DNA from: Escherichia coli
GTDB lineage: Bacteria; Pseudomonadota; Gammaproteobacteria; Enterobacterales; Enterobacteriaceae
Direction: 5' to 3'
Length of the DNA stretch: 64,000 nt
Assembly (NCBI RefSeq): GCF_036503815.1
Contig: NZ_AP027764.1
Location: 930,001-994,000, forward strand
Shown here: positions 26,506-35,597 of the stretch, piece after piece
Layout: every line of letters starts with the position of its first letter
Numbering within the stretch: position 1 is the stretch's first letter
Notes under the pieces: model-generated
Told to the model about the DNA's origin: nothing
Database searches by the model: none
The model's input: only the letters and a program-made list of their open reading frames with translations
Program-made: the position numbers and the translations under genes

Positions 26506-27276
26506 GTGAAAAGTATAGTTGACCCATCGGCATTATTCATTGATTTAGGCGCGCAGAAACGCCCCACTGTGATTTCTGTTGTTGGGGCTGGGGGGAAAAC
26601 CAGCTTGCTTTTTTGGCTGGCAGAACTGCTCCAGGCTAGCGGCAGGCGTGTGTTAATCACTACGACGACACATATGTTTATGCCAACGTCTCACTGGCCC
26701 GTGGTTTTCTGTCGTGATCCCGCCATGCTTCCTCATGCGTCTCTTACATCCCCCATTTCATTTTGTTTTCACAGCTGGAAAGCGAACCAGGGAAAAGCGC
26801 AGGGATTTCCGCCAGAAGCGATTGATGCACTGGTGCAACGACCAGAGTGTGACGTAATTCTCATTGAGGCAGATGGCTCGCGTGGAATGCCGTTAAAAGC
26901 GCCTGATGAGCACGAACCTTGCATACCCAAAAGCAGTTGCTGCGTGATTGCTGTGATGGGAGGACATATTTTGGGTGCGAAAGTGAGCACAGAAAATGTC
27001 CATCGCTGGTCGCAGTTTGCTGATATTACCGGGTTAACACCTGATGCAACCTTGCAACTGAGCGATCTCGTTGCGCTGGTTCGCCACCCTCAGGGCGCAT
27101 TTAAAAACGTACCGCAAGGTTGTCGGCGAGTCTGGTTCATTAACCGTTTTTCTCAATGTGAGAATGCGATTGCGCAAAGCGAGCTCCTTCAACCGCTGCA
27201 ACAACACGACGTAGAGGCAATCTGGCTGGGCGATATACAAGAACATCCTGCAATCGCGCGCAGATTTGTGAATTAG
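26506..27276 (+). CDS. yqeC: selenium-dependent hydroxylase accessory protein YqeC
   Basis: A 256-residue predicted P-loop protein with GAGGKTSLL at about residues 27-35 and an ITTTTHMF switch-like segment, followed by IEADGSRG. This family is defined by its presence in clusters of selenium-dependent molybdenum hydroxylases; its biochemical role is unknown. Translation starts at GTG 26506 with AGAGG rather far upstream (12 bases), suggesting weak initiation. yqeB follows after 47 bases. A maturation role for XdhD is an inference from neighbourhood. Confidence 0.9.
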   Translation: MKSIVDPSALFIDLGAQKRPTVISVVGAGGKTSLLFWLAELLQASGRRVLITTTTHMFMPTSHWPVVFCRDPAMLPHASLTSPISFCFHSWKANQGKAQGFPPEAIDALVQRPECDVILIEADGSRGMPLKAPDEHEPCIPKSSCCVIAVMGGHILGAKVSTENVHRWSQFADITGLTPDATLQLSDLVALVRHPQGAFKNVPQGCRRVWFINRFSQCENAIAQSELLQPLQQHDVEAIWLGDIQEHPAIARRFVN

Positions 27277-27323
27277 CGGCCCGGGTATTCCGGGTTACTG
27301 AAAGGATATCCATTGAGGTTGGT

Positions 27324-28949
27324 ATGAATATTTTCACAGAGGCTGCAAAACTTGAAGAGCAAAATTGTCCGTTTGCGATGGCGCAAATTGTTGATAGCCG
27401 AGGCTCGACTCCCCGCCATTCTGCACAAATGTTAGTGCGCGCCGATGGTTCTATCGTCGGTACAATTGGTGGTGGAATGGTTGAGCGGAAGGTGATTGAA
27501 GAGTCGCTTCAGGCATTGCAGGAACGTAAGCCGCGATTATTCCATGGACGTATGGCTCGTAACGGTGTGGATGCTGTCGGGTCAGATTGTGGAGGTGCAA
27601 TGTCCGTGTTTATCAGCGTCCATGGTATGCGTCCTCGTCTGGTGTTGATTGGCGCGGGGCATGTCAACCGGGCGATAGCCCAGAGTGCGGCGCTATTAGG
27701 ATTTGATATTGCCGTTGCCGATATTTATCGCGAAAGCCTTAATCCTGAATTATTCCCACCATCAACCACGCTTCTCCATGCTGAGTCGTTTGGTGCGGCA
27801 GTGGAAGCACTGGATATTCGCCCTGATAATTTTGTCCTGATTGCCACGAATAATCAGGATCGTGAAGCCCTCGACAAACTCATTGAACAGCCCATTGCTT
27901 GGCTGGGGTTGCTGGCAAGTCGCCGCAAGGTTCAGCTTTTCCTACGTCAATTGCGTGAGAAAGGCGTGGCTGAAGAACATATTGCCCGTTTACATGCGCC
28001 CGTTGGTTACAACATTGGTGCGGAAACGCCGCAGGAGATCGCCATCAGCGTGCTGGCAGAAATATTACAGGTGAAAAATAACGCGCCGGGTGGGCTGATG
28101 ATGAAACCTTCTCATCCTTCCGGACACCAGCTGGTGGTGATTCGCGGTGCGGGGGATATCGCCAGTGGTGTGGCGCTACGTCTGTATCATGCGGGTTTTA
28201 AAGTGATCATGCTGGAAGTGGAAAAACCGACAGTGATTCGTTGTACCGTGGCGTTTGCCCAGGCCGTGTTCGATGGCGAAATGACGGTCGAAGGCGTCAC
28301 TGCCCGCCTGGCAACCAGCTCTGCGGAAGCGATGAAACTTACCGAACGCGGATTCATCCCTGTGATGGTAGATCCCGCCTGTTCATTGCTTGATGAACTG
28401 AAACCGCTTTGCGTGGTGGACGCTATTCTGGCGAAACAGAATTTGGGTACGCGGGCAGATATGGCACCAGTAACAATCGCGCTTGGGCCGGGCTTTACTG
28501 CTGGGAAGGATTGCCATGCGGTAATTGAAACAAATCGCGGGCACTGGCTCGGTCAGGTGATTTACTCTGGTTGTGCGCAGGAGAATACCGGTGTTCCCGG
28601 CAATATTATGGGGCATACCACCCGACGGGTGATCCGTGCTCCTGCTGCAGGCATTATGCGATCCAACGTGAAATTAGGCGATCTGGTGAAAGAGGGCGAT
28701 GTGATTGCCTGGATTGGTGAGCATGAAATTAAAGCACCGTTGACGGGGATGGTGCGTGGCTTGTTGAACGACGGACTGGCGGTGGTCGGTGGTTTTAAAA
28801 TTGGTGATATCGATCCACGTGGTGAAACGGCTGATTTCACCAGCGTTTCTGATAAAGCCCGGGCAATTGGCGGCGGCGTACTTGAGGCGTTAATGATGTT
28901 GATGCATCAGGGCGTTAAAGCGACAAAAGAAGTGCTGGAAGTGGCTTAA
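27324..28949 (+). CDS. yqeB: Mo hydroxylase maturation protein YqeB (XdhC/CoxI-like fusion)
   Basis: A 541-residue protein in two parts. Residues 1-255 are XdhC/CoxI-like, with the N-terminal DSRGSTPRHSAQMLV motif, SDCGGAMSV, and a Rossmann segment VLIGAGHVNRA; this family inserts sulfur or handles cofactor during Mo-hydroxylase maturation. Residues 265-541 form the second domain found in selenium-dependent molybdenum hydroxylase systems, starting VIRGAGDIASGVALRL. Together with YqeC and MocA it probably matures XdhD. The start ATG 27324 is preceded by a GAGG-type site. Confidence 0.9.
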   Translation: MNIFTEAAKLEEQNCPFAMAQIVDSRGSTPRHSAQMLVRADGSIVGTIGGGMVERKVIEESLQALQERKPRLFHGRMARNGVDAVGSDCGGAMSVFISVHGMRPRLVLIGAGHVNRAIAQSAALLGFDIAVADIYRESLNPELFPPSTTLLHAESFGAAVEALDIRPDNFVLIATNNQDREALDKLIEQPIAWLGLLASRRKVQLFLRQLREKGVAEEHIARLHAPVGYNIGAETPQEIAISVLAEILQVKNNAPGGLMMKPSHPSGHQLVVIRGAGDIASGVALRLYHAGFKVIMLEVEKPTVIRCTVAFAQAVFDGEMTVEGVTARLATSSAEAMKLTERGFIPVMVDPACSLLDELKPLCVVDAILAKQNLGTRADMAPVTIALGPGFTAGKDCHAVIETNRGHWLGQVIYSGCAQENTGVPGNIMGHTTRRVIRAPAAGIMRSNVKLGDLVKEGDVIAWIGEHEIKAPLTGMVRGLLNDGLAVVGGFKIGDIDPRGETADFTSVSDKARAIGGGVLEALMMLMHQGVKATKEVLEVA

Positions 28950-28957
28950 ATGAAAAT

Positions 28958-28985
28958 GGCCGGATGGTATTACCCACCCGGCCTT
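28958..28985. terminator. terminator between convergent yqeB and yqeA
   Basis: GGCCGG...CCGGCC with extra pairing inside the loop (TGG/CCA) forms a strong stem 9 bases after the yqeB stop, followed by TTTAAATT. It lies just before the convergent yqeA stop. Confidence 0.7.
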
Positions 28986-28989
28986 TAAA

Positions 28990-29922
28990 TTACTGACAAA
29001 TCACCGTTCCGGTTTTGCCTTCAATCCCTTCTTTCGCTTTGCTCAATACGGTAATCAGTGCTTCGCGTCCAGCGCGAGAGCGAGCAAACGAGGCGGCTGC
29101 TTCCACTTTAGGCAGCATAGAACCTTTCGCAAAATGACCTTCTTCGATAAAGCGTTCAGCATCACTTAATGACAGGCGATCGAGCCACTGTTCGTTCTCT
29201 TTACCGAAGTTAATGGCCACTTTTTCTACCGCAGTCAGAATGATCAGCATATCGGCATCAATCATTTCTGCTAAACGGGCGCTGGCCCAGTCTTTATCAA
29301 TAACCGCGCTGGCACCACGCAGATGGTTACCTTCACGAATAACAGGAATACCACCACCGCCAACGGTGATCACTACCTGGCCTGCATCTACCAGAGCTTT
29401 AACCGTTTCTTTTTCAATGATATCAACCGGTTTTGGCGAGGCAACAACACGGCGATAGCCGCGACCAGCATCTTCTTTCAGAGTGTAACCCTGTTTTGTC
29501 AGTTGCTCTGCTTCCTGCTCGGTAAAGAACGAACCGATCGGCTTGGTCGGGTTGAGGAATGCCGGATCGTTAGCGTCGACTTCGACCTGGGTAACCAGCG
29601 TTGCTACAGGTTTATTAATGCCACGAGAAAGCAGTTCTTCTCTTAAGGCGTTTTGTAGATCGTAACCAATATAACCCTGGCTTAAGGCAACACAGACGGA
29701 CATCGGCAGCATTGGCGAGTGCGCTTCAGTTTTTGCCGCGGCTTCAAAGGCCTGGTTAATCATGCCTACCTGCGGCCCGTTACCATGAGTGACGATGACC
29801 TCATGTCCCTGGGCAATTAAATCAACAATTGCCTGAGACGTAATTTTTACCGCTTTCATTTGTCCGGCTAGATCGTCGCCCAGCGCATTCCCGCCCAGGG
29901 CGAGAACAATTTTCTTACTCAT
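28990..29922 (-). CDS. yqeA: carbamate kinase-like protein YqeA
   Basis: A 310-residue amino-acid-kinase fold protein matching carbamate kinase: ALGGNALG near the start for phosphate binding, THGNGPQVG at about 45-53, and GGGGIPV...DKDWASA near 190-220. Carbamate kinase makes ATP from carbamoyl phosphate, releasing carbamate. In this operon it would use carbamoyl phosphate formed through YgeW, giving energy from purine breakdown. It is last in the minus-strand set ygeW-ygeX-ygeY-hyuA-yqeA. Confidence 0.94.
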   Translation of the reverse strand: MSKKIVLALGGNALGDDLAGQMKAVKITSQAIVDLIAQGHEVIVTHGNGPQVGMINQAFEAAAKTEAHSPMLPMSVCVALSQGYIGYDLQNALREELLSRGINKPVATLVTQVEVDANDPAFLNPTKPIGSFFTEQEAEQLTKQGYTLKEDAGRGYRRVVASPKPVDIIEKETVKALVDAGQVVITVGGGGIPVIREGNHLRGASAVIDKDWASARLAEMIDADMLIILTAVEKVAINFGKENEQWLDRLSLSDAERFIEEGHFAKGSMLPKVEAAASFARSRAGREALITVLSKAKEGIEGKTGTVICQ

Positions 29923-29969
29923 TTTTCCTCACTCATCATTCTTGATTGTGTATAGATCCCTGGCAGTGG

Positions 29970-31355
29970 TTAGAGCACGGGAGGGACAAACGGTTTGCGT
30001 CGCAGGAAACGACCTCGCCCGGCTTTGCCTGTAAAGGTGCCGTCACAGAAAATCGTTTCACCACGGGATAATGTTCTGACAATCGCGCCCTGACAGGTAA
30101 ACCCCTCCCAGGGCGAGTAGTCGGCGTTGTCGTGGAGATGGCGGTGTTGAATTTGTTGACTCTGACGTGGGTCGATAATTACCACATCACCATCTGAGCC
30201 GGGCGCTAATAATCCTTTTTGTGGCCACAGGCCAAATAGCCTGGCGGGCATCGCACTGGTCAATTCAACAAAACGCTCCGGTGTGATACGTCCCGTCATC
30301 ACGCCACTGGAGAACAGCAACTGCATGCGGTTTTCCACACCGGGCAAGCCATTTGGGCAGCGGCTGAAATCGCCTTTAGAAATTTGCAGGCGTTGAGCCA
30401 TCGAGAAGGTGCAGTGATCGGTCGCCACCACGTCAATCGCACCATCGCTGATGCCACACCACAGTTTGTCCTGCTCACGCACGTTACGCAGTGGTGGGCT
30501 AAGAATGAACTTCATGCCGTCTTCTGTATCGTAACTGCGTTCGTCCAGCAGGAGATATTGCGGGCAGGTTTCAACCCAGACTGGCTGGTGATTCGCTCGG
30601 GCAAGACGCAGATAATCCAGACCTAAGCCGTTAGAGAGGTGGACGATATAGAGCGGGGCGTTACCGGCAATTTGTGCCAGGTTAATCATGCGGGCGATGG
30701 CTTCCGCTTCGCATTCCAGAGGGCGACTCAAGGCGTGATAGCGCGGCGCGGTTAACCCTGCGGCAATAAACTCCGCCCGCTTGCTGGCGATAGCCGCGTC
30801 ATTTTCCGGGTGCACGGTGGTCAGTGCGCCAGACTCATGCAAGCGGCGTAATGCCTGCAACACTTCATCATCGTTGAGTTTATATTGATAGGTTAAATAG
30901 AGTTTAAAACTGCTCAGCCCTTCTTCGACCATCATCGGAATTTCGTCGAGGATGGCGTGATTAATGTGCTGGATAACACCGTGAAAGCTGTAGTCAATAA
31001 CCGCTTTATGGGCGGCATAACCACGATAAACTTCCAGTTGATGGCGTAATCGGCAGCCATTTGGTCCAAATCCCATATGGTCAATAATGGTTGTTGTACC
31101 GCCACACGCAGCTGCGCGGGTACCGGTAAAAAAATCATCACAACTGCGCGCGATGCCGACATCAATATTGAAGTGTGTATGGACATCTACGCCGCCAGGG
31201 AAAACGTAACAGCCAGTAGCATCAATTTCTTCATAAGGGAGCTGCGGCGAAATATCGGTGCCCAACTGGCGAACAATCCCGCTTTCAATCAGCAAATCCT
31301 GTTTGGCTTGTCCATCTGCGTTAACGATAGTGCCGTTTTTGATCAATACGCGCAT
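29970..31355 (-). CDS. hyuA: D-phenylhydantoinase/dihydropyrimidinase-like amidohydrolase
   Basis: A 461-residue cyclic amidase. The metal site DVHTHFN is near residues 56-62, the lysine expected to be carbamylated lies in SSFKLYLTYQYK near residue 150, and the Asp ligand is in VVATDHCTF. K-12 HyuA hydrolyses aromatic hydantoins; in this cluster, ring opening of a purine-derived hydantoin is more likely the physiological job. ATG 31355 (MRVLIKNGT) follows a GGAG site, better than the extension at 31367. A terminator-like hairpin lies just upstream. Confidence 0.93.
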   Translation of the reverse strand: MRVLIKNGTIVNADGQAKQDLLIESGIVRQLGTDISPQLPYEEIDATGCYVFPGGVDVHTHFNIDVGIARSCDDFFTGTRAAACGGTTTIIDHMGFGPNGCRLRHQLEVYRGYAAHKAVIDYSFHGVIQHINHAILDEIPMMVEEGLSSFKLYLTYQYKLNDDEVLQALRRLHESGALTTVHPENDAAIASKRAEFIAAGLTAPRYHALSRPLECEAEAIARMINLAQIAGNAPLYIVHLSNGLGLDYLRLARANHQPVWVETCPQYLLLDERSYDTEDGMKFILSPPLRNVREQDKLWCGISDGAIDVVATDHCTFSMAQRLQISKGDFSRCPNGLPGVENRMQLLFSSGVMTGRITPERFVELTSAMPARLFGLWPQKGLLAPGSDGDVVIIDPRQSQQIQHRHLHDNADYSPWEGFTCQGAIVRTLSRGETIFCDGTFTGKAGRGRFLRRKPFVPPVL

Positions 31356-31370
31356 AGCAAACTCCAAAAA

Positions 31371-31390
31371 CCCTCCGGCGAACCGGAGGG
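31371..31390 (-). terminator. intrinsic-terminator-like hairpin between ygeY and hyuA
   Basis: On the minus strand CCCTCCGG-TTCG-CCGGAGGG is a perfect eight-pair stem with a UUCG loop followed by TTTTTGG, so it looks like a real terminator between two co-directional genes. Partial termination would lower hyuA-yqeA expression relative to ygeWXY. Confidence 0.75.
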
Positions 31391-31407
31391 GAATAAGTGA
31401 AGAATAA

Positions 31408-32619
31408 TTATTCGGTTGCCAGCCAGCTTAACGGGATTGCAGCGTACATAGCGGCACAGGTCACCAGGTGAGATTTCCAGGTTTTTTCGTTAGGTGCGTG
31501 CGCTTCAGGTTCTTTACCAGGGCCAAAACCGATCACCGGAATGCCGTGACGACCCATGATGGAGACGCCGTTAGTTGAGAAGGTCCACTTATCAACAACC
31601 GGCGCTTTGCCAAACAGCCCTTCGTAGGCGTTCACCAGGGCTTTAACAGTGAAGTGATCTTCTTCCACTTTCCAGGTCGGGAAGTAGCATTCGGTTGGGT
31701 AAACCAGGCCAGTCCAGGAAGGACGGTCGTAGTTGTACATAGAAACAACCGCGTTAGCTTTCTGTACCGCAGGCAGGGCGCGGATTTCGTCCAGCGCGCC
31801 TTCCCAGGTTTCGCCCCAGGTCAGACGACGGTCAATTGAAACTGCGCAGCTGTCTGCTACAGCGCAACGGCTTGGAGATGTGAAGAAGATTTCAGAAACG
31901 GTGAGGGTGCCTTTGCCGAGGAATTCGTCATAGCCCAGGCGCTGGGAGAGTTCCTGCAATTCGCCAAGAATCGGACCCATTTTGAAAATGGCGTTATCAC
32001 CGCGTTCTGGCGCAGAGCCGTGGCAGCTAACGCCCTGAACATCAATGCGAATTTCCATACGACCGCGTTGACCACGATATACCTGGCAGTCGGTTGGTTC
32101 GGTACTGACCACAAATTCCGGGCGAATGCCAGATTGTTCAATAATGTACTGCCAGCACAGACCGTCGCAGTCTTCTTCCTGCACAGTGCCGGTGACCAGC
32201 AGGGTGTATTCATCTTCCAGACCGAGGTCTTTAATGATTTTACCGGCATAAACCATAGATGCCATGCCGCCTTCCTGGTCGGAAGTACCACGGCCGCCGA
32301 TCAGCTCATCAGTTTCCATGCCTTCGTACGGATCGAAGTCCCAGTTTTTGATGTTGCCAATGCCGACGGTGTCGATATGCGCGTCCATCGCCACCAGACG
32401 CGGGCCGTGACCGATATAACCGAGCACGTTGCCCATCGGGTCGATTTCAACTTTATCGAAGCCGACTTTTTCCATCTCTTCTTTAATACGATGTACTACG
32501 CGTTTTTCATCGCAGCTTTCACTGGGAATAGCAACCATATCGCGCAGAAAGCGAGTCATGTCTGCCTGGTAATCTTTTGCTTTTTCAAGAATCAGTTTGA
32601 ATGGAATATTCTTAGCCAT
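31408..32619 (-). CDS. ygeY: M20-family peptidase/deacylase YgeY
   Basis: A 403-residue zinc hydrolase of the M20/ArgE-DapE family. Metal ligands are seen in [10 protein letters not shown] (about residues 76-85), [10 protein letters not shown], and TVQEEDCDG with the general-base Glu pair, plus a dimerisation lid domain. The family assigned in the Se/Mo hydroxylase clusters lies beside DpaL and YgeW. A ureido- or N-acyl-bond hydrolysis on a diaminopropionate derivative is a reasonable role but not proven by sequence. It lies 57 bases after ygeX with a hairpin between. Confidence 0.92.
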
Positions 32620-32640
32620 TATTTTTCTCCAGATTTTTTA

Positions 32641-32659
32641 CTCCCCGTTTGGCGGGGAG
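32641..32659 (-). repeat. intercistronic hairpin between ygeX and ygeY
   Basis: CTCCCCG and CGGGGAG form a perfect seven-pair stem with a five-base loop. In the direction of transcription it is followed by TAAAAAATC, not by U residues, so it is unlikely to terminate. mRNA stability or translation control is possible. Confidence 0.5.
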
Positions 32660-32676
32660 CAGTTCCAATAGGGTGA

Positions 32677-33873
32677 TTAAGGTGCTACAGAGTGTTTGCC
32701 TTCCCAGACAACTTCGCGGTAGTGCTTCACGTCGGTGTCGCCTTCAGTGCTGATAACCAGCACCACTGCATCTTTGTTCAGCGCCAGTTTTTCCATCAGG
32801 CTTTGACGTTGCGGGTGATAATGAACCGCCGCGAGAACGCCTAAACCGACAGCGCCGGATTCACCGGAGATGATGCGCGGGTCGTTGCCGTACGGATTAC
32901 CCAGCACGCGCATACCTAATGCGGCAACGCTGTCCTGGCAGGAGATGAATTGGGTGGCGCAGTTACGTAGGATTTCCCAGCCCAGTGGGTTAGGTTCGCC
33001 GCAAGCCAGGCCCGCCATGATAGTGGCCATATCGCCGCCAACGTTGACGATGTCGCCTTTGACACCAGAACGATAGATACAGTCAGCTTTGTCAGGTTCA
33101 ACAATAATGCTGTGCAGATTTTGCGGGCTGTAGACGTCGACCAGATAACCCAGTACGCCGCCGGCCATCGCGCCGACACCGGCTTGCAGCAGAACGTGAG
33201 TTGGGGTTACGCCCATTTCACGCATTTGCTCGACGGCTTCATCTGCCAGAGTGGCATAGCCCTGCATGATCCAGGTTGGGATTTTGGTGTAGCCTTCCCA
33301 GGCGGTATCTTGCACCACTTCCCAGCCGTGTTGCTGCGCGTGTTGCATGGTCAGACGAACGGTATCGTCATAGTTCATATCAGTGACGATGCACTCGGCT
33401 CCGAGGTTCAGAATGGCGTCAACGCGTTCCTGAGCGGAACCTTTCGGCATGTAAATTACCGCGTTCTGACCGAGTTGCTGTGCTGCCCAGGCAACACCGC
33501 GCCCGTGGTTGCCGTCGGTCGTTGTAGCAAATGTCATTTTTTCGCCGATGGCACTTTTCAGATGCTCGAATGACAGTGTTTCGATATCAAGATGATATTT
33601 TTCGCACAACAACTGAGCGATGGCATATGCGCCGCCGAGCATTTTGAATGCGTTCAGACCGAATCGTTTTGATTCGTCCTTAACGAGAATTTTTTTTACC
33701 CCAAAAAGGTTTGCGAGATCGTCCAGCGCGCAAAGTGGTGTTGGGCGATAGCCAGCAATTTTCTGGTGGAACTGGCGCGCCAGTTTTGCCTGGCTTTGCG
33801 AAAAGAGCGGTGATGTTTCGCCGTTGAAAAATTTGTTATCGGCGATATCAATCTTCAATGAGAAAACGGACAT
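32677..33873 (-). CDS. ygeX: 2,3-diaminopropionate ammonia-lyase
   Basis: YgeX (DpaL, 398 residues) is a fold-type II PLP enzyme that splits D- or L-2,3-diaminopropionate to pyruvate and two ammonia. The PLP lysine is Lys77 in the FGLNAFKMLGG segment, the phosphate-binding glycine loop is GVGAMAGGVLG, and the TDGNHGRGVAWAAQ substrate loop is clear. The E. coli enzyme has been characterised and crystallised. In this operon it makes pyruvate from the carbon skeleton left by the purine ring, the last carbon step. Confidence 0.96.
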   Translation of the reverse strand: MSVFSLKIDIADNKFFNGETSPLFSQSQAKLARQFHQKIAGYRPTPLCALDDLANLFGVKKILVKDESKRFGLNAFKMLGGAYAIAQLLCEKYHLDIETLSFEHLKSAIGEKMTFATTTDGNHGRGVAWAAQQLGQNAVIYMPKGSAQERVDAILNLGAECIVTDMNYDDTVRLTMQHAQQHGWEVVQDTAWEGYTKIPTWIMQGYATLADEAVEQMREMGVTPTHVLLQAGVGAMAGGVLGYLVDVYSPQNLHSIIVEPDKADCIYRSGVKGDIVNVGGDMATIMAGLACGEPNPLGWEILRNCATQFISCQDSVAALGMRVLGNPYGNDPRIISGESGAVGLGVLAAVHYHPQRQSLMEKLALNKDAVVLVISTEGDTDVKHYREVVWEGKHSVAP

Positions 33874-33904
33874 ATCCTATCCTTTTGGCCTCTGGAAATA
33901 GAGA

Positions 33905-33922
33905 GCCGACCTGTCGATCGGC
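33905..33922 (-). repeat. short hairpin between ygeW and ygeX
   Basis: GCCGA and TCGGC form a five-pair stem around an eight-base loop in the 58-base ygeW-ygeX gap. It is weaker than the two other hairpins of this operon. Confidence 0.35.
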
Positions 33923-33931
33923 CCGAGGGGG

Positions 33932-35122
33932 TTATTTCACGCGTTCTTGCGCTTCTTTCAGCAGTTGTTCGAGCAGTGCGCCTGGTTTGGAATATTTACG
34001 GGAAAGGATCATTGCTGCGATGATGTATGGCTTCCAGCTGGCTTCTTTGTAGGTCGCGATACGGTATTTTTCGAATACGCCTTCAGTGACTTCACCTTCT
34101 TTGCAGGATACGCCGCTGATATCTGCTGGCAGGCAGTGCATGTACAGGGCTTCGCCATCACGGGTCAGTTCCATCATCTCTTCAGTGCAATGCCAGTCTT
34201 TGTGTTGCGCGTTCTGTGCCAGACACTGTTTTTCCAGTGCTTTTAAGCCTTCGTGATCGTTCGCACGCAGCAGTTCAGTACGCTCTTCCATCACTTTGTA
34301 AGGTGCCCATGACTTCGGATAAACGATGTCTGCGTCTTTGAAGGCTTCTTCCATGCTGGTGACCTGACGGAAGCTACCGCCAGAGGCTTTAGCATTATTT
34401 TTAGCTACTTCAACTACATCCGGGATCAAATCGTAGCCTTCCGGATGGGCCAGGGTGACATCCATACCGAAGCGGGTCATCAGGCCGATAATGCCTTGCG
34501 GTACAGAGAGCGGTTTGCCGTAGCTTGGGGAGTATGCCCAGGTCATGGCGATTTTTTTACCTTTCAGGTTTTCGAGCGAACCAAAGTGTTCACGCAACCA
34601 TGCCAGGTCAGCCATTGACTGAGTCGGATGGTCGATATCGCATTGCAGGTTCACTAAAGCCGGACGCTGTGGAAGCACGCCCTGCTTGTAGCCGTCATCA
34701 AGCGCAGCGCCAACTTCACGCATATAGGCGTTACCTGCGCCCAGATACATATCGTCACGAATACCAATAGCGTCGGCGCAGAAGGAGATCATATTGGCGG
34801 TTTCACGTACGGTTTCGCCGTGAGCGATTTGTGATTTGCCTTCGTCGAGATCTTGCTGTGCAAGGCCGAGCAGGTTAAGCGCGGAAGCATAAGAGAAGCG
34901 GGTACGGGTGGAGTTGTCGCGGAATACGGAAATACCTAATCCACTATTAAAGACTTTGGTTGAGATGTTTTCAGCACGCAGTGCTTTTAATGCTGCGGCA
35001 ACGTCCAGTACTTGTTTCAGTTCATCAGGCGTCTGTTCCCACGTTAACAAAAAATCTTTCTCGTGAAGGTGAGAGGTCAGCGAATTGATATCCTTAATCA
35101 GCTCATTAACAGTTTTCATCAT
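33932..35122 (-). CDS. ygeW: putative carbamoyltransferase YgeW
   Basis: A 396-residue aspartate/ornithine carbamoyltransferase relative. The carbamoyl-phosphate loop reads STRTR at residues 71-75 and the HCLP motif near residue 330 is followed by ADISGVSC, different from true ornithine transferases, so the amine substrate is probably different. In the anaerobic purine pathway, 2,3-diaminopropionate with carbamoyl phosphate is the likely pair, run in the degradative direction and feeding YqeA. It is first of ygeW-ygeX-ygeY-hyuA-yqeA and has a sigma54 candidate about 90 bases upstream. Confidence 0.93.
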   Translation of the reverse strand: MMKTVNELIKDINSLTSHLHEKDFLLTWEQTPDELKQVLDVAAALKALRAENISTKVFNSGLGISVFRDNSTRTRFSYASALNLLGLAQQDLDEGKSQIAHGETVRETANMISFCADAIGIRDDMYLGAGNAYMREVGAALDDGYKQGVLPQRPALVNLQCDIDHPTQSMADLAWLREHFGSLENLKGKKIAMTWAYSPSYGKPLSVPQGIIGLMTRFGMDVTLAHPEGYDLIPDVVEVAKNNAKASGGSFRQVTSMEEAFKDADIVYPKSWAPYKVMEERTELLRANDHEGLKALEKQCLAQNAQHKDWHCTEEMMELTRDGEALYMHCLPADISGVSCKEGEVTEGVFEKYRIATYKEASWKPYIIAAMILSRKYSKPGALLEQLLKEAQERVK

Positions 35123-35213
35123 AAAGTCCCGGTAGTGGAATGACAGGCAAAGTGGTTTATTTCACTGTGACTTGCCAAAGTGATTGGTGTTTTCACAGCT
35201 ATACCAGGGACTA

Positions 35214-35228
35214 ACAATAAGTGTGCCA
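35214..35228 (-). promoter_or_regulatory. candidate sigma54 promoter of ygeW
   Basis: The minus strand reads TGGCAC-ACTTA-TTGT: a perfect -24 TGGCAC, correct spacing, and TTGT in place of TTGC at -12. The predicted start near 35202 gives an 80-base leader before ygeW. Confidence 0.65.
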
Positions 35229-35271
35229 GAATTATCCACGCGGCTATAAAAGACTAATTTGACGGGTAATG

Positions 35272-35287
35272 TGTGGTGTAGATCACA
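35272..35287. promoter_or_regulatory. candidate CRP site between ygeW and ygeV
   Basis: TGTGG-TGTAGA-TCACA matches the CRP consensus TGTGA-N6-TCACA in 9 of 10 positions and has A/T-rich flanks. It sits about 50 bases upstream of the ygeW sigma54 candidate, where CRP is known to repress or modulate some sigma54 promoters. Confidence 0.4.
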
Positions 35288-35430
35288 AATTGATGCCAGC
35301 TTCCGGTTGTGTGTAAAATACGAAAACGTTTGGCTTTTTTTATTGCGTTGTTTATTTGCTGCTAAGTATCAGAAATAAGATAAAGGGGCAGGCTATCCCT
35401 CGTCAGTTTGATAAACTCACCGCTGTAATT

Positions 35431-35442
35431 CTCATATTGATA
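35431..35442. promoter_or_regulatory. shared regulatory element, copy 2 (ygeW-ygeV)
   Basis: CTCATATTGATA, preceded by CTGTAATT as in copy 1, lies in the 475-base ygeW-ygeV gap, about 200 bases upstream of the ygeW sigma54 candidate and 155 before ygeV. This position would allow control of ygeW and autoregulation of ygeV. Confidence 0.55.
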
Positions 35443-35480
35443 TAGAAATGTGATATCTCTTCCATAATTTCATTAGAAAG

Positions 35481-35505
35481 TGATAAAAACCTTATGTTTT
35501 TATCA
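35481..35505. promoter_or_regulatory. perfect inverted repeat upstream of ygeV
   Basis: TGATAAAAAC-CTTAT-GTTTTTATCA is a perfect 10-base inverted repeat with a five-base centre, 93 bases before the ygeV ATG. It is AT-rich and ends in T's on plus, so it could be an operator or a leader hairpin. Confidence 0.35.
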
Positions 35506-35597
35506 AAGCCAATTTCGCCTGAGTTAATATCATGATGATCTGTGAACCATCAACGTCTTCAATGATCGACTTTTAAGTAAGTCTGGAAGGTAAAGCT

